From Gramella sp. MAR_2010_147 (GTDB taxonomy: Bacteria > Bacteroidota > Bacteroidia > Flavobacteriales > Flavobacteriaceae), in contig NZ_LT629741.1 in the NCBI RefSeq assembly GCF_900105135.1, positions 744,001 to 808,000 on the forward strand: 64,000 nt of DNA, written 5' to 3'. The notes under the pieces were generated by a model, which worked only from the letters and a program-made list of their open reading frames with translations, was not told the DNA's origin and did no database searches. Below, one piece after another: positions 9,216 to 18,911 of the stretch (position 1 is the first letter of the stretch; each line of letters begins with the position of its first letter). Position numbers and translations under genes: made by a program.

Positions 9216-10280
9216 ATGGCCGGAAATTCCTTTGGTAACTTATTTAAACTAACCACCTTTGGTGAGTCACATGGTGTAGCTATAGGCGGAGTTATAGACG
9301 GGTGTCCTGCCGGTCTTGAAATTAACCTTGAAAGTATTCAAAATGACCTGGACCGGAGAAGACCGGGACAATCGGCTATCGTCACTCAACGTAATGAGCC
9401 TGATACAGTTGAATTTCTTTCTGGAATTTTCGAAGGGAAATCTACCGGGACCCCTATTGGATTCATTATTAAGAATGCTAATCAAAAATCTAAGGATTAC
9501 TCTCATATTAAAGATACCTATAGACCTTCTCACGCAGATTATACCTATGACGAAAAGTATGGGGTAAGAGATTATCGTGGTGGAGGAAGATCTTCAGCCA
9601 GGGAAACTGCTTGCAGGGTGGTGGCTGGAAGTCTGGCTAAACAATTACTTAAAGATATTAGTTTTAATGCTTTTGTATCTTCTGTAGGAACTATGGAATT
9701 ACAAAAGGATTATTCTGAACTTGATTTTTCGGAAATTGAAAAAAATCCGGTGCGTTGTCCAGATGCTGAAATGGCAAGTAAAATGGAAGCCTATATTAAG
9801 GATATAAGGGCAGATGGGGACACGGTTGGCGGCACTGTGCAATGTGTGATAAAGAATGTACCCAAAGGTTTAGGAGAACCTGTATTTGATAAATTACATG
9901 CAGAGCTTGGTAAAGCCATGCTTTCCATTAATGCCGTTAAAGGTTTCGAATATGGCAGTGGTTTTGATGGCACCAAAATGAGAGGAAGCGATCATAATGA
10001 TCATTTTAATAAAGATGGCTCTACGAAAACTAACTTAAGTGGTGGTATTCAGGGAGGTATTTCCAACGGAATGGATATCTATTTTAAAGTGGCTTTTAAA
10101 CCTGTTGCTACACTAATTCAGAAACAACGCACTATTAATTCTAAAGGTGAAGAAGTGGTAATGCAGGGTAAAGGAAGACATGATCCCTGTGTAGTTCCCA
10201 GAGCTGTGCCTATCGTGGAATCTATGGCCGCTCTAGTTATTGCCGATTTTTACCTTCATAATAAATCATCGAAAATCTAA
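9216..10280 (+). CDS. aroC: Chorismate synthase
   Basis: A 354-residue AroC of standard length. The N-terminal F-G-E-S-H-G motif, the central R-P-S-H-A-D-Y-T-Y and the [10 protein letters not shown] motif, all FMN/EPSP site signatures, are present, as is the C-terminal R-H-D-P-C region. It converts 5-enolpyruvylshikimate-3-phosphate to chorismate, the last common step of aromatic amino acid synthesis, using reduced FMN. It is preceded by a long non-coding interval with its own promoter-like box. The symporter gene follows 19 nt later, but a functional link is not evident. Confidence 0.97.
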   Translation: MAGNSFGNLFKLTTFGESHGVAIGGVIDGCPAGLEINLESIQNDLDRRRPGQSAIVTQRNEPDTVEFLSGIFEGKSTGTPIGFIIKNANQKSKDYSHIKDTYRPSHADYTYDEKYGVRDYRGGGRSSARETACRVVAGSLAKQLLKDISFNAFVSSVGTMELQKDYSELDFSEIEKNPVRCPDAEMASKMEAYIKDIRADGDTVGGTVQCVIKNVPKGLGEPVFDKLHAELGKAMLSINAVKGFEYGSGFDGTKMRGSDHNDHFNKDGSTKTNLSGGIQGGISNGMDIYFKVAFKPVATLIQKQRTINSKGEEVVMQGKGRHDPCVVPRAVPIVESMAALVIADFYLHNKSSKI

Positions 10281-10299
10281 TTATTAGAAATACCAGAAC

Positions 10300-11634
10300 A
10301 TGAAAAAACTTGCACTGCATTGGCAGATACTATTAGGAATGGCTGCCGGGGTCGTTTTTGCCCTTATCATGACTAATTTTAGTTGGGGAGCAGAATTTGT
10401 TGGCGATTGGATCAAGCCATTTGGTAATATTTTTATCAATGCCTTAAAATTAATTGCAGTGCCGTTAATCCTGGCTTCACTTATAAAAGGAATTTCTGAT
10501 CTTAAGGATATTTCCAAGCTCTCCAAGATGGGAACTCGAACTATTGCCACCTACATCATTACTACAGTGATAGCAGTTTCAATAGGGCTTCTTCTTGTAA
10601 ATCTAATTGGTCCGGGACGTACTATTTCTGAAGATACCCGAAGTGACCTTATTACCAGTTATGAAGGAGATGCTTCAGTTAGGATATCTGATGCGCAGAA
10701 GCAAAAGGATGCAGGACCTTTACAGGCGCTGGAAGATCTTGTGCCAAGCAATATTATTGGAGCAGCAGGGGATAATGGGAATATGTTGCAGGTGATATTT
10801 TTTGCTATTTTCTTCGGAATCGGACTGATCCTTATTCCGGAAAAAACAGCTAAACCGGTAAAGGATTTCTTTGATGGTTTTAATGAAGTCATCCTGAAAA
10901 TGATTGATCTCATAATGCTTACGGCGCCTTATGGTGTTTTTGCATTGTTAGCAGCCCTGGTGGTAGAGTCTCCAAGTGCTGATCTATTTGCGGCTCTTGC
11001 CATGTATGCCTTAACCGTATTAATAGGTTTAGCCCTGATGATCGGGGTGTATACTCTTCTAGTTTGGGTATTCACAAAAAATACACCTTCTTTCTTTATC
11101 AACGGAATTGCACCTGCACAATTACTGGCATTTTCCACCAGCTCTAGTGCCGCGACATTACCGGTTACTATGGAAAGGGTAGAGGAGCATATGGGAGTAC
11201 ATAAAGAAGTCACCAGTTTTGTATTGCCAATTGGCGCCACCATAAACATGGATGGAACCAGCCTTTACCAAGCTGTGGCAGCTGTTTTTATCGCCCAGGC
11301 ATTTGGAATGGATCTTAGTATTGGAGCCCAGTTAGGAATTATAGCAACTGCCACCCTTGCCTCTATAGGTTCTGCTGCTGTACCAGGAGCAGGAATGGTC
11401 ATGTTGGTGATAGTGCTTGCTCAGGCCGGGATTCCTGAGGCTGGTTTAGCCCTGATATTTGCAGTAGACAGACCCCTGGATATGTGTAGAACAACCGTTA
11501 ATGTAACTGGTGATGCCGCTGTATCCTTAATGGTTGCTAAATCTGTAGATATGATGGGGCCTCCTAACGTAAAGAACTGGGATGATGATTATCATCCGGA
11601 AACTGAACCTGTTACTGAAACAGAAAAAGTTTAG
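10300..11634 (+). CDS. Dicarboxylate/amino acid:cation (Na+ or H+) symporter, DAACS/GltP family
   Basis: A 444-residue polytopic inner-membrane protein. Family signatures are intact: the serine-rich HP1 loop S-T-S-S-S-A-A-T-L-P, the TM7 motif N-M-D-G-T, and the TM8 region D-R-P-L-D-M-C-R-T-T-x-N-V-x-G-D with the substrate-binding Asp, Arg, Thr and Asn. These resemble GltPh/GltT, so glutamate, aspartate or C4-dicarboxylates are the likely substrates. An insertion of acidic/Ser-rich residues lies between the early TM segments at about 115-140. It sits 19 nt after aroC and overlaps the convergent DCC gene by 4 nt. Confidence 0.92.
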   Translation: MKKLALHWQILLGMAAGVVFALIMTNFSWGAEFVGDWIKPFGNIFINALKLIAVPLILASLIKGISDLKDISKLSKMGTRTIATYIITTVIAVSIGLLLVNLIGPGRTISEDTRSDLITSYEGDASVRISDAQKQKDAGPLQALEDLVPSNIIGAAGDNGNMLQVIFFAIFFGIGLILIPEKTAKPVKDFFDGFNEVILKMIDLIMLTAPYGVFALLAALVVESPSADLFAALAMYALTVLIGLALMIGVYTLLVWVFTKNTPSFFINGIAPAQLLAFSTSSSAATLPVTMERVEEHMGVHKEVTSFVLPIGATINMDGTSLYQAVAAVFIAQAFGMDLSIGAQLGIIATATLASIGSAAVPGAGMVMLVIVLAQAGIPEAGLALIFAVDRPLDMCRTTVNVTGDAAVSLMVAKSVDMMGPPNVKNWDDDYHPETEPVTETEKV

Positions 11635-12047
11635 TCCAGAAATTTAGATCTTAGTTCGGGAGTTGGGATCATGCATTGTTCCTTCTTCCCGAACCATTTA
11701 TAGCGATTATTTGCTATAAAGTCATAAACTCCATCCCTCAATGATTCAGGAATAAAAAGAAAGTGTTTTAAAAGTGAATATCCACCAGAAAGATCCCTGG
11801 AAATTTCCAGAGCTGCGGTTGATTTTTTATAATAAGCTACACCGGGCTCAATTAAAATAATAGAATCTAATTCTTCCGGATCCAAATCTCGTTCTTTTAC
11901 TAGTTTTTTGCCAATGTTACTTTGCAGGGAGGCGAACCTGAATATATCTTTCTTATCATGTTTGATAATGCGCTGAACTGCATCATCACAAAGATTACAG
12001 ACGCCGTCAAAGAGCACGATCTTTTTATTTTTAGGAATATTGCTCAT
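11631..12047 (-). CDS. DCC-family (DUF393) thiol-disulfide oxidoreductase-like protein
   Basis: A 138-residue protein beginning with the diagnostic L-F-D-G-V-C-N-L-C motif (Cys17 and Cys20), a CxxC within a DxxCxxC context that defines the DCC/DUF393 family. There is no signal peptide, so it is cytosolic. The biochemical role of the family is not established, though a thioredoxin-like redox function is assumed. It lies 3 nt downstream of the MutS2-like gene on the same strand, so the two are probably co-transcribed, and overlaps the convergent symporter by 4 nt. Confidence 0.85.
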   Translation of the reverse strand: MSNIPKNKKIVLFDGVCNLCDDAVQRIIKHDKKDIFRFASLQSNIGKKLVKERDLDPEELDSIILIEPGVAYYKKSTAALEISRDLSGGYSLLKHFLFIPESLRDGVYDFIANNRYKWFGKKEQCMIPTPELRSKFLD

Positions 12048-12050
12048 ATC

Positions 12051-14234
12051 TTATTTTTTAGCCGATTGCACGAGTTCTAACTGCTCCAGTCCAACCGAGG
12101 TGGTGAACATTCCGTAATTTACGATAGCTTTTCCTTTTTCTATCGTATCTATTGAACCCACAGCTTTTCCATCTTCCAGACGAACGCGATCTCCTATTTT
12201 AAGTTTTGCCTTAGGCTTATTAGCCTCCTGCTTTTTAATCTGTTCTTCTTTCTTTTTCTCTTCTTGCTTCTTTTCTCTAATTGGCTTTATTTTTTTCTGA
12301 ACTTCCTGCTTTAATTGTCTTTCCTGTGCCTTCTTTCTTTTTTGCTCTTTAGCAGTTTCTTTCTTTCTCTTTGAATTTTCAATTTCCACAAGCTTTAAGA
12401 ATTCACCAATAAGTTCTTTCTTCTTTTTGTTGCTGAAATACTTTTCGCTTAGATCGTTCACTTTCTGACCTAAATAGATAAGTCTTTGGTTTGCATCATA
12501 GAGCTCCTGGTAGTTCTCTAATTTCTGCTGTATTTTCGAATTTACCTGTTCAAGTTTATCTTTTTGTGCAGCAGCTTTTTCTTCTTTTTGCTTTAAAGAA
12601 TCTGTTGTTTTTCTTAGCACAGATCTTTCTTTCTGAAGTTTCGCAATACTTCTGTCAAAACGTATTTTACCACGCTCTACCTTCTTTTTAGATCTGTTAA
12701 TAAGACTGTACGGAATTCCGTTTTTCTGAGCAACTTCAAAAGTAAAAGAGCTCCCGGCTTCCCCAACCATAAGTTTATAGATGGGCTCCAGTGTTTTATT
12801 ATCAAACATCATGTTGGCATTGCTCATTTCTAGTAGTTCACTTGCCAGCTTTTTGAGATTCGCATAATGTGTGGTTAAGATCCCGTAAGAGCCTTTTTCA
12901 TAAAAGACCTCAAGAAATGTTTCAGCCAGAGCGCCCCCTAATTCAGGATCACTCCCCGTACCAAATTCATCAATTAAGAACAGGGTTTTATCATCACATT
13001 TTTTGAGAAAATAATTCATGTTCTTCAACCTGTAGCTATAGGTACTTAAATGATTTTCTATAGACTGGTTATCGCCAATATCTGTAAGTACTTTCTTGAA
13101 AATACACATCCGGCTATATTCATGTACAGGAATAAGGAGTCCGCTTTGTAGCATCACCTGTAATAAACCAACAGTTTTAAGGGTAATACTCTTACCGCCG
13201 GCATTGGGCCCGGAGATAACCATGATGCGGTTATTAGGCATCAACTCGATACTCTGCGGAAAGGTTTTTTCTCCTTTTTTCTTATTGCTTAAATAAAGTA
13301 ATGGATGATAGGCATCCTGAATATGAAGTTCTCTTTCCCTGGTGATCTTTGGCAGGACCCCATTTATTTTTTCAGCATATTTAGATTTGGCGGAAATTAC
13401 ATCCATATCACTGAGCAAATCCTGGTATTCTATTAATATCTCCCGGTAAGGTCTTGAAAACTCGGTTAGATCTTTCAGGATTCTTTTTACCTCTTCCTTT
13501 TCTTCATATTCAAGGTTATTCAGCTCCCTTGTAAATTGATAGGTAGCTTCTGGTTGAATATAAACAATGCTTCCAGTTTTGGAGTTACCCATAATGCCGC
13601 CTTTTACTTTGCGACGGTGCATGGAACTAACAGCAAGAACCCTTACATTTTCAACAACACTTTCTTTAATTTCATCCAGATAGCCGTAAGACTGATAGGT
13701 AGTTAAAGCCGAATTAAAACTGGAATTAATCTTTCCTTTTACAGAATTAATTGATCTTCTTAAATTTTGAAGCAGGGGAGATGCATCATCTTTCATCTCA
13801 CCAAACCTATCTATGATTCCGTTTATCCTGTCAGTAAGACTTAAATCAAATTCAATATGAGAAACCGTTTCAGATAATACAGGATAGTTTTCCTGAAATT
13901 TTTTGAAATACTTTAAGTGAGAGTTTACAGTTTCGGTAATAGAGGCTATTTTTCTGAAGCCGCCAATTTCAATAACCGAGCCTTCAATACCCAGCATTTT
14001 AATTTCCGGTTGAATAGAATCAAAACCATGATTAGGTATCGGCTGATCTACCGTTTTCGAATCAAAGTATTCTTTAGTTTGATTTAGACCGAAAACTGTT
14101 TTTTTAAAACTTGGATAAGGTTGAATGCTAAGAGCTTTTTCTTTTCCCTGCCCGGTCACGCATAATTCACTAATTTGATCACACACTACCGGAAACTCAA
14201 GATCATCAAGGCTCCTGGAACTTATTTTTATCAT
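12051..14234 (-). CDS. MutS2-like ATPase lacking a C-terminal Smr domain
   Basis: A 727-residue MutS-superfamily protein. The lever/clamp region precedes the ATPase domain, with Walker A S-G-P-N-A-G-G-K-S at about 341-349, then Walker B L-F-L-I-D-E-F-G-T-G-S-D-P, and a conserved T-T-H-Y. A long Lys/Glu-rich coiled coil (about 520-680) follows, then a short KOW-like segment (L-K-I-G-D-R-V-R-L). Canonical MutS2 ends in an Smr nuclease domain; here the protein stops after the KOW-like part. Smr-less MutS2 homologues occur in Bacteroidota, so this is probably not a truncation. Roles assigned to MutS2 are recombination suppression and ribosome rescue; which applies here is unknown. Confidence 0.85.
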   Translation of the reverse strand: MIKISSRSLDDLEFPVVCDQISELCVTGQGKEKALSIQPYPSFKKTVFGLNQTKEYFDSKTVDQPIPNHGFDSIQPEIKMLGIEGSVIEIGGFRKIASITETVNSHLKYFKKFQENYPVLSETVSHIEFDLSLTDRINGIIDRFGEMKDDASPLLQNLRRSINSVKGKINSSFNSALTTYQSYGYLDEIKESVVENVRVLAVSSMHRRKVKGGIMGNSKTGSIVYIQPEATYQFTRELNNLEYEEKEEVKRILKDLTEFSRPYREILIEYQDLLSDMDVISAKSKYAEKINGVLPKITRERELHIQDAYHPLLYLSNKKKGEKTFPQSIELMPNNRIMVISGPNAGGKSITLKTVGLLQVMLQSGLLIPVHEYSRMCIFKKVLTDIGDNQSIENHLSTYSYRLKNMNYFLKKCDDKTLFLIDEFGTGSDPELGGALAETFLEVFYEKGSYGILTTHYANLKKLASELLEMSNANMMFDNKTLEPIYKLMVGEAGSSFTFEVAQKNGIPYSLINRSKKKVERGKIRFDRSIAKLQKERSVLRKTTDSLKQKEEKAAAQKDKLEQVNSKIQQKLENYQELYDANQRLIYLGQKVNDLSEKYFSNKKKKELIGEFLKLVEIENSKRKKETAKEQKRKKAQERQLKQEVQKKIKPIREKKQEEKKKEEQIKKQEANKPKAKLKIGDRVRLEDGKAVGSIDTIEKGKAIVNYGMFTTSVGLEQLELVQSAKK

Positions 14235-14246
14235 ATCAATTTTCCC

Positions 14247-14254
14247 TACTTTTG
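14247..14254 (+). promoter_or_regulatory. Bacteroidota -7 box (TACTTTTG) before ung
   Basis: TACTTTTG matches TAnnTTTG, 26 nt upstream of the ung ATG in the 46-bp divergent gap to the MutS2-like gene. Confidence 0.4.
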
Positions 14255-14280
14255 AGGCACTGCAAAGTTACTTAATTCTA

Positions 14281-14946
14281 ATGAACGTAAGAATACACCA
14301 AAGCTGGAAAAACGAGTTTGAAAATGAATTTGAAAAGGAATATTTTAAAGATCTTATAGGTTATGTGAAACACGAATATTCAAAACATAAATGTTTTCCT
14401 CCGGGACCTGAGATTTTTGCCGCATTCGATCATTCTACCTTTCAGGAAACAAAGGTGGTTATTCTGGGGCAGGATCCTTACCACGGAGTGAATCAGGCCA
14501 ATGGTTTGTGCTTTTCTGTAAGAGACGGAATTCCTATTCCGCCTTCGCTTATTAATATTTTCAAAGAAATAGAAAGCGACCTGAATAAACCTGTCCCTCC
14601 TACAGGAAACCTTGAACGCTGGGCAAGTCAGGGAGTTTTGCTTTTGAATGCTACTTTAACGGTTAGAGCTCATCAGGCAGGATCACATCAAAAGAAAGGA
14701 TGGGAAACTTTTACAGATCAAGTGATACGAACTATTTCTGAAAAAAAGGAAAATGTAGTTTTTTTACTTTGGGGTGGATATGCCAAGAAAAAAGCTAAAT
14801 TTATTGATGCTTCTAAGCATCTTATTCTAACGAGTGGTCATCCATCACCCTTGAGTGCGAACAGAGGATACTGGTTTGGGAATAAACATTTTAGTACAGC
14901 GAATAATTATCTGAAGCAAAATGGCCGAAAAGAAATAGACTGGTAA
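14281..14946 (+). CDS. ung: Uracil-DNA glycosylase, family 1
   Basis: A 221-residue UDG of normal size. The water-activating motif G-Q-D-P-Y-H-G (Asp65), the uracil-specificity region G-L-C-F-S-V, and the minor-groove loop H-P-S-P-L-S are intact. It removes uracil from DNA as the first step of base excision repair. It is divergent from the MutS2-like gene, with a shared 46-bp control region, and is followed by a hairpin. Confidence 0.96.
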   Translation: MNVRIHQSWKNEFENEFEKEYFKDLIGYVKHEYSKHKCFPPGPEIFAAFDHSTFQETKVVILGQDPYHGVNQANGLCFSVRDGIPIPPSLINIFKEIESDLNKPVPPTGNLERWASQGVLLLNATLTVRAHQAGSHQKKGWETFTDQVIRTISEKKENVVFLLWGGYAKKKAKFIDASKHLILTSGHPSPLSANRGYWFGNKHFSTANNYLKQNGRKEIDW

Positions 14947-14951
14947 TACTA

Positions 14952-14990
14952 ATATAGCCGACAGATAATTTTGTCGGCTATATAATTATT
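14952..14990. terminator. Hairpin terminator after ung
   Basis: A perfect 12-bp inverted repeat, ATATAGCCGACA (14952-14963) and TGTCGGCTATAT (14972-14983), with an 8-nt loop. The downstream T-tract is weak (AATTATT), so termination rests on the stem. It lies between convergent ung and the minus-strand OMP gene and may serve both. Confidence 0.65.
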
Positions 14991-15009
14991 CTGTAATTAA
15001 TCTATAATA

Positions 15010-15591
15010 CTAGAATCTGTATCCCAGATTTACCATAATTTGCCCTACAATGGTAGGTGAGTTTGAATTAAATAAATTTCTTCCAATACCTCCACTAAAA
15101 TCTGCTTTAAATCCGCCAGAAGAAATTAGTTTTCCACCAATTCCAAATCCTAGTGCGAAATCTGTAAATCTCATCTCTTCTTGTTCTACGAGTTCATCTC
15201 CAACATAATAAAACTCTTCGCCGTAATCCCCATTGGAGATCATTCCGAAAGCATGTACATAGAATCCACGTGCATAATTAGAACTAAAAAAATGTTTGTA
15301 TTTTCCGGTTAAGGCGATATCACGATAGAATTCATCTGCGATCTCTTCATTAAACTGAACCCAAAATTCGGTGCTCCAGCTTGAATCTTCATTGATATAG
15401 CGTTCATAACTTATATCTAAAGCTCCAACAGCAATAAGCGATAAGGCATTAATACTTAATTCGTTTTTGCCGAAATTTTCATCTTTCAAAAAGCCGGTTT
15501 CGTTGTTTCTTTCTCCATCTTCATCTTCTTGCTGAGCCTGGACATTTAAACAGAAAAGCAGTAGCAACACGGGGAGTAATAATCTTTTCAT
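15010..15591 (-). CDS. Exported outer-membrane beta-barrel-like protein
   Basis: A 193-residue protein with a Sec signal peptide (MKRLLL, Leu-rich core, cleavage after V-Q-A-Q) and an acidic mature N-terminus. Alternating hydrophobic strands follow, ending in N-L-G-Y-R-F, the terminal Phe being typical of outer-membrane barrels. The family is not recognised beyond 'DUF3575-like / outer membrane protein beta-barrel'. It stands alone, and the gene upstream is 275 bp away. Confidence 0.65.
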   Translation of the reverse strand: MKRLLLPVLLLLFCLNVQAQQEDEDGERNNETGFLKDENFGKNELSINALSLIAVGALDISYERYINEDSSWSTEFWVQFNEEIADEFYRDIALTGKYKHFFSSNYARGFYVHAFGMISNGDYGEEFYYVGDELVEQEEMRFTDFALGFGIGGKLISSGGFKADFSGGIGRNLFNSNSPTIVGQIMVNLGYRF

Positions 15592-15821
15592 TTAATAATC
15601 GTTAATTGATTTCGCAATCAAAAATAGGATTAATGGTATAAAAAACTATCGTTTAGAGCTAAAAATTATATGATAAATTCTGAGTGAAAATTTTGTTTTT
15701 AAAAGTGTATTGTCTTAGTGATTGATTCCCAGGCATATTTATTTAAATTACACTAAAAAAAGTTTAGCAATCCAGTAAAATTAATTTAAACTATCCCCCG
15801 TAATCATTAATTTCGTGACAT

Positions 15822-15848
15822 AAAAAAGCCGACAGAATTGCCGGCCTA
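15822..15848 (-). terminator. Intrinsic terminator of the ScyD/ScyE-like lipoprotein gene
   Basis: On the minus strand a GCCGGCA / TGTCGGC stem (one G-U pair) with loop ATTC is followed directly by TTTTTTA. It lies about 20 nt beyond the stop of the lipoprotein gene. Confidence 0.75.
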
Positions 15849-15866
15849 TTTTACCAAACTAATTAA

Positions 15867-17078
15867 TTATTCGAGCATTCTAACAATCGCGGATTCACCG
15901 ATAAATAATTTATTTTCTAATACCCAAAGATTTCCTTTTTTATCAAAAGTAATAGCTCCAGGATAAACCAGTCCGGTTGCTACTTCTTTTTCAACCAGTC
16001 CCGTTTCCGTATTAACAGCAATAATGGAACCACCACCCCACGGGATATCAGGAACTACGGAAGATAACCAACTGTTAGAATCAAATTGAACTATATATAG
16101 AAGACCATCAGGCCCTATTTCAAGATCAATTACTGAAGTTAATCCAGCAATTAGTACGTTGCAATCTGCTGAACCATTAATTTCAGAACAAACCAGATTA
16201 GAACCATCGGCAGGCATTTTCCAAACTCTGGAGAGACCTACAGGAAGTCCTGCCGGGGTACCACCTGTTAATTCTCCCACATATACATAACCATTATCCC
16301 CTATGGCAACAGAAGTTGGTACGGGTTGAACATAACAAGTGATATCCTCATTGCCATCAGTCGTTTCAAATAATTGCATCCATTCGCCTTCAGGATTTAA
16401 GGGAGGTGTTAAAATAGCTTTCCAATCTACATTGCCCTGTGTAGTCGCCTGTAGTATAGTGTTTCCTGCAGCATCTGCAACAATGGCTGTTTCACCATCA
16501 AAAGCTGTAACCTTGTAAGGATTATTCTGTGGACCAGCAGAAAAAACTAACTCCCCATTATCAGTAAATTCTTCTTCACATTGTTGATTTTTCCATTGCA
16601 GACCTTCGAAGGCATCCGGATCGTTTTCCCTTTCAAATTTAGCCAGATCTGCTACCATCCTAACCTTACCCTTAGATGCTCTATATAATTCTCCTGTGGT
16701 GGCAAGGTCTGTTCCTGCAGTAGTAAAAAAAGCATTTCCAGCACCAATAGATTCTACTCCGTGTACATCACTGGCAACATCCAAACCTATCATTGTAGAG
16801 ATCTCTCCGTTTTTTATAAGTTTGATACTTCTTTCTCCTGAAAATTCATTCAGTCCAACGAGAATACTTCCGTCTGGTGCTGCTGAAATGTCAAATACAA
16901 GGGCTCCTGGAAATTCGTAAGGACCTGCATCTATATTCCTGTTCGCTTTTAGATCTGATACCACTCCAGGTAGCTCACTGGTCTCTTTTTCACACGAAAC
17001 AAAGAAAACCGTAGTAAAACTTAAAAGCAACAGATAGATTGTTCTAAGATTAATTGATTGTTGGTTTGAATTTTTCAT
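15867..17078 (-). CDS. ScyD/ScyE-like beta-propeller lipoprotein
   Basis: A 403-residue lipoprotein: the hydrophobic leader ends at the lipobox F-V-S-C with Cys29, followed by acidic residues. The mature part shows repeated blades of the NHL/SMP-30 type (for example D-I-S-A-A-P-D-G-S-I-L-V, V-A-I-G-D-N-G-Y-V-Y-V, L-E-I-G-P-D-G-L-L-Y-I-V). This matches the 'ScyD/ScyE family' named after scytonemin-cluster proteins in cyanobacteria. In Bacteroidota the function is unknown, and nothing else here suggests scytonemin synthesis. It is monocistronic with its own terminator. Confidence 0.75.
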   Translation of the reverse strand: MKNSNQQSINLRTIYLLLLSFTTVFFVSCEKETSELPGVVSDLKANRNIDAGPYEFPGALVFDISAAPDGSILVGLNEFSGERSIKLIKNGEISTMIGLDVASDVHGVESIGAGNAFFTTAGTDLATTGELYRASKGKVRMVADLAKFERENDPDAFEGLQWKNQQCEEEFTDNGELVFSAGPQNNPYKVTAFDGETAIVADAAGNTILQATTQGNVDWKAILTPPLNPEGEWMQLFETTDGNEDITCYVQPVPTSVAIGDNGYVYVGELTGGTPAGLPVGLSRVWKMPADGSNLVCSEINGSADCNVLIAGLTSVIDLEIGPDGLLYIVQFDSNSWLSSVVPDIPWGGGSIIAVNTETGLVEKEVATGLVYPGAITFDKKGNLWVLENKLFIGESAIVRMLE

Positions 17079-17261
17079 AATATAAAATTTTGGTTAAACA
17101 TTAATAATTAATCTGTTTAAAACAGTGTTAGTCAATAGATCTTCTACATAATATTGCAAGAAGTAGGATTGTAGTTCTTATGGTGAGATGGGTCAATAAT
17201 GGCACTTCATATTTTATGAAGATCCTTTGGAAAATTATCATAAAGTGGGGGATTTAATCTT

Positions 17262-18911
17262 CTATCCTCCCATCATTTTTCCAAAAACATTTTCATTCAT
17301 ATCTATTTCCTGACAATTTTGAAATTCAGGGATTCTAATGTCATTATGGGAAGGGTAGGTATAGGTTACAGAACCCTCTTTTGCCTCCATAGAATAGATT
17401 TTCTTGAGCCTACCATATTTATCAAATAATATATAGCTGTCTTTTCCATCTCCGTTTATCATCGTAAATTTCTGGCAGGTTCCATCATCACAATTAACAG
17501 TGCTTTTTACAAGTTCACTATGAGATTCTAACATCTTAGGATTGTAAAAATAGGCCCATCCGGTTATGGGTGGAAAATTAGATGGAGCATTCAGCATTCC
17601 GAAATTATTCTTATAATAATCTGCTCTTGTTTTTTCCATATTAATACCACTGGGAAGAGTATTCCCTTTTAATCCTTCTTCTACGTGAGAAAAAGCCTTA
17701 TTGAGGTCTAGTTTTGCTTTTACACATCCATCATTACTCTGCATATAGATGTTGTTTTCTCTATCAAAATAGATAGGTTCAACCTTAGGATCATGAAAGT
17801 CCATCTTCATGGCCATGGTTTCAGTATTCAACATTAAAGTGACCTTTTTTCCTTGGGTCTGTACCACCGAAGTAACACCAGGAAAACTCAATGGATTTTC
17901 AGGGTCTACAACCGCGATCTTTTCATTGGGATTTGTATTTTCCGAGCTTTCATTATTTGAAGAGACCCGGTTATCAGCACCGGAATTATCAGGATTTGCA
18001 TCGAGCCCTCTCGAGAAAAGATCCTGAAATGGCTGTTTGACTTCTACTGCAGCTGGAACATTCACTGTTACTGGTTCATACTGGAATTTATAAGTTCCAT
18101 CTCCTTTTATCTGTTGAGTATTTACATTTGCATAGATCTCAGAAAGACGTCCTTGTTCATCGAATAATACCCATGAACCTTCATATTCAGGATCGTTATA
18201 TAGAAATTTAGGACAGATTCCTCCACCGGGACATGCTCCGGTAGTTTCTGTATATTCATGTGTTCGGAAATGTTCAGGTTTATAAATAAAGGCCCATTCA
18301 ACTATTTGGAATGTATTGAGATTCATTCCTTTTTCCTTAAACTTTTCTGTTGCTTCAAGGGTTGCTTCCGGTGGAAGCTTTAACATGCCAATAGACATCA
18401 TTGGCATCATAAATGCCATCGCATCAGATTTAAATATACCGGTTTTCTCCCAGCGTTCTTCATGGTCGTTGTAGCCATATTGAAAACCTTCACTATCAAT
18501 AAAAATTGGTGTATCATTATCTGGGGAAACTCCACGGGCGGCAATTTCATCACTATCAAAATAATATTCACTCCCTTTTCCTTCGCTATCAGATGTCAAA
18601 ACAACAACGTCTGATGTATAAAAAGATCTTTTAGCCTCTGTATTTATGAGTTTTGCCTTATTCGCACCAGGATCTACGCTATAGGAGCTGGTCTTTACCT
18701 GATTTGGAGAAGATACGTTAACAGGATTCGGGTCTACAACGCTATCAAAAGAGCTTTCAACTACTTGTTCTGTCTTTTGCTCTGTTTTTTTAAGCAGGAC
18801 TTTTTCAGTAGTATTCTCTACCGTTTTTTTTAGTTTCTTTAATATCTGAGCCTCTACACTATAACCTGAAATAATTAAACAAGATAATAGTAAAACTAAT
18901 TTTGCCCTCAT
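17262..18911 (-). CDS. Exported protein of unknown function with an internal duplication
   Basis: I placed the start at the ATG giving M-R-A-K-L-V-L-L-L with a proper signal peptide; the frame is open for 16 further codons upstream to 18959. The mature 549-residue protein consists of two related halves (about 90-270 and 330-540). Each has a tyrosine-rich Y-x-P segment, a Cys-containing G-x-C-x-K-F stretch and a W/Y-V/I-L-F-D-x-x-G-R-L motif. A Ser/Asn/Pro-rich linker separates them. A coiled, Lys-rich region follows the signal peptide. I do not recognise the family. Its neighbours are other exported proteins, without operon linkage. Confidence 0.6.
   Translation of the reverse strand: MRAKLVLLLSCLIISGYSVEAQILKKLKKTVENTTEKVLLKKTEQKTEQVVESSFDSVVDPNPVNVSSPNQVKTSSYSVDPGANKAKLINTEAKRSFYTSDVVVLTSDSEGKGSEYYFDSDEIAARGVSPDNDTPIFIDSEGFQYGYNDHEERWEKTGIFKSDAMAFMMPMMSIGMLKLPPEATLEATEKFKEKGMNLNTFQIVEWAFIYKPEHFRTHEYTETTGACPGGGICPKFLYNDPEYEGSWVLFDEQGRLSEIYANVNTQQIKGDGTYKFQYEPVTVNVPAAVEVKQPFQDLFSRGLDANPDNSGADNRVSSNNESSENTNPNEKIAVVDPENPLSFPGVTSVVQTQGKKVTLMLNTETMAMKMDFHDPKVEPIYFDRENNIYMQSNDGCVKAKLDLNKAFSHVEEGLKGNTLPSGINMEKTRADYYKNNFGMLNAPSNFPPITGWAYFYNPKMLESHSELVKSTVNCDDGTCQKFTMINGDGKDSYILFDKYGRLKKIYSMEAKEGSVTYTYPSHNDIRIPEFQNCQEIDMNENVFGKMMGG

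Noticed and set aside
14952..15848. CRISPR-like array suggested by two similar GCCGAC hairpins (14952 and 15822)
   Set aside because: Only two copies about 870 bp apart, each positioned as a terminator; no regular spacers and no cas genes.
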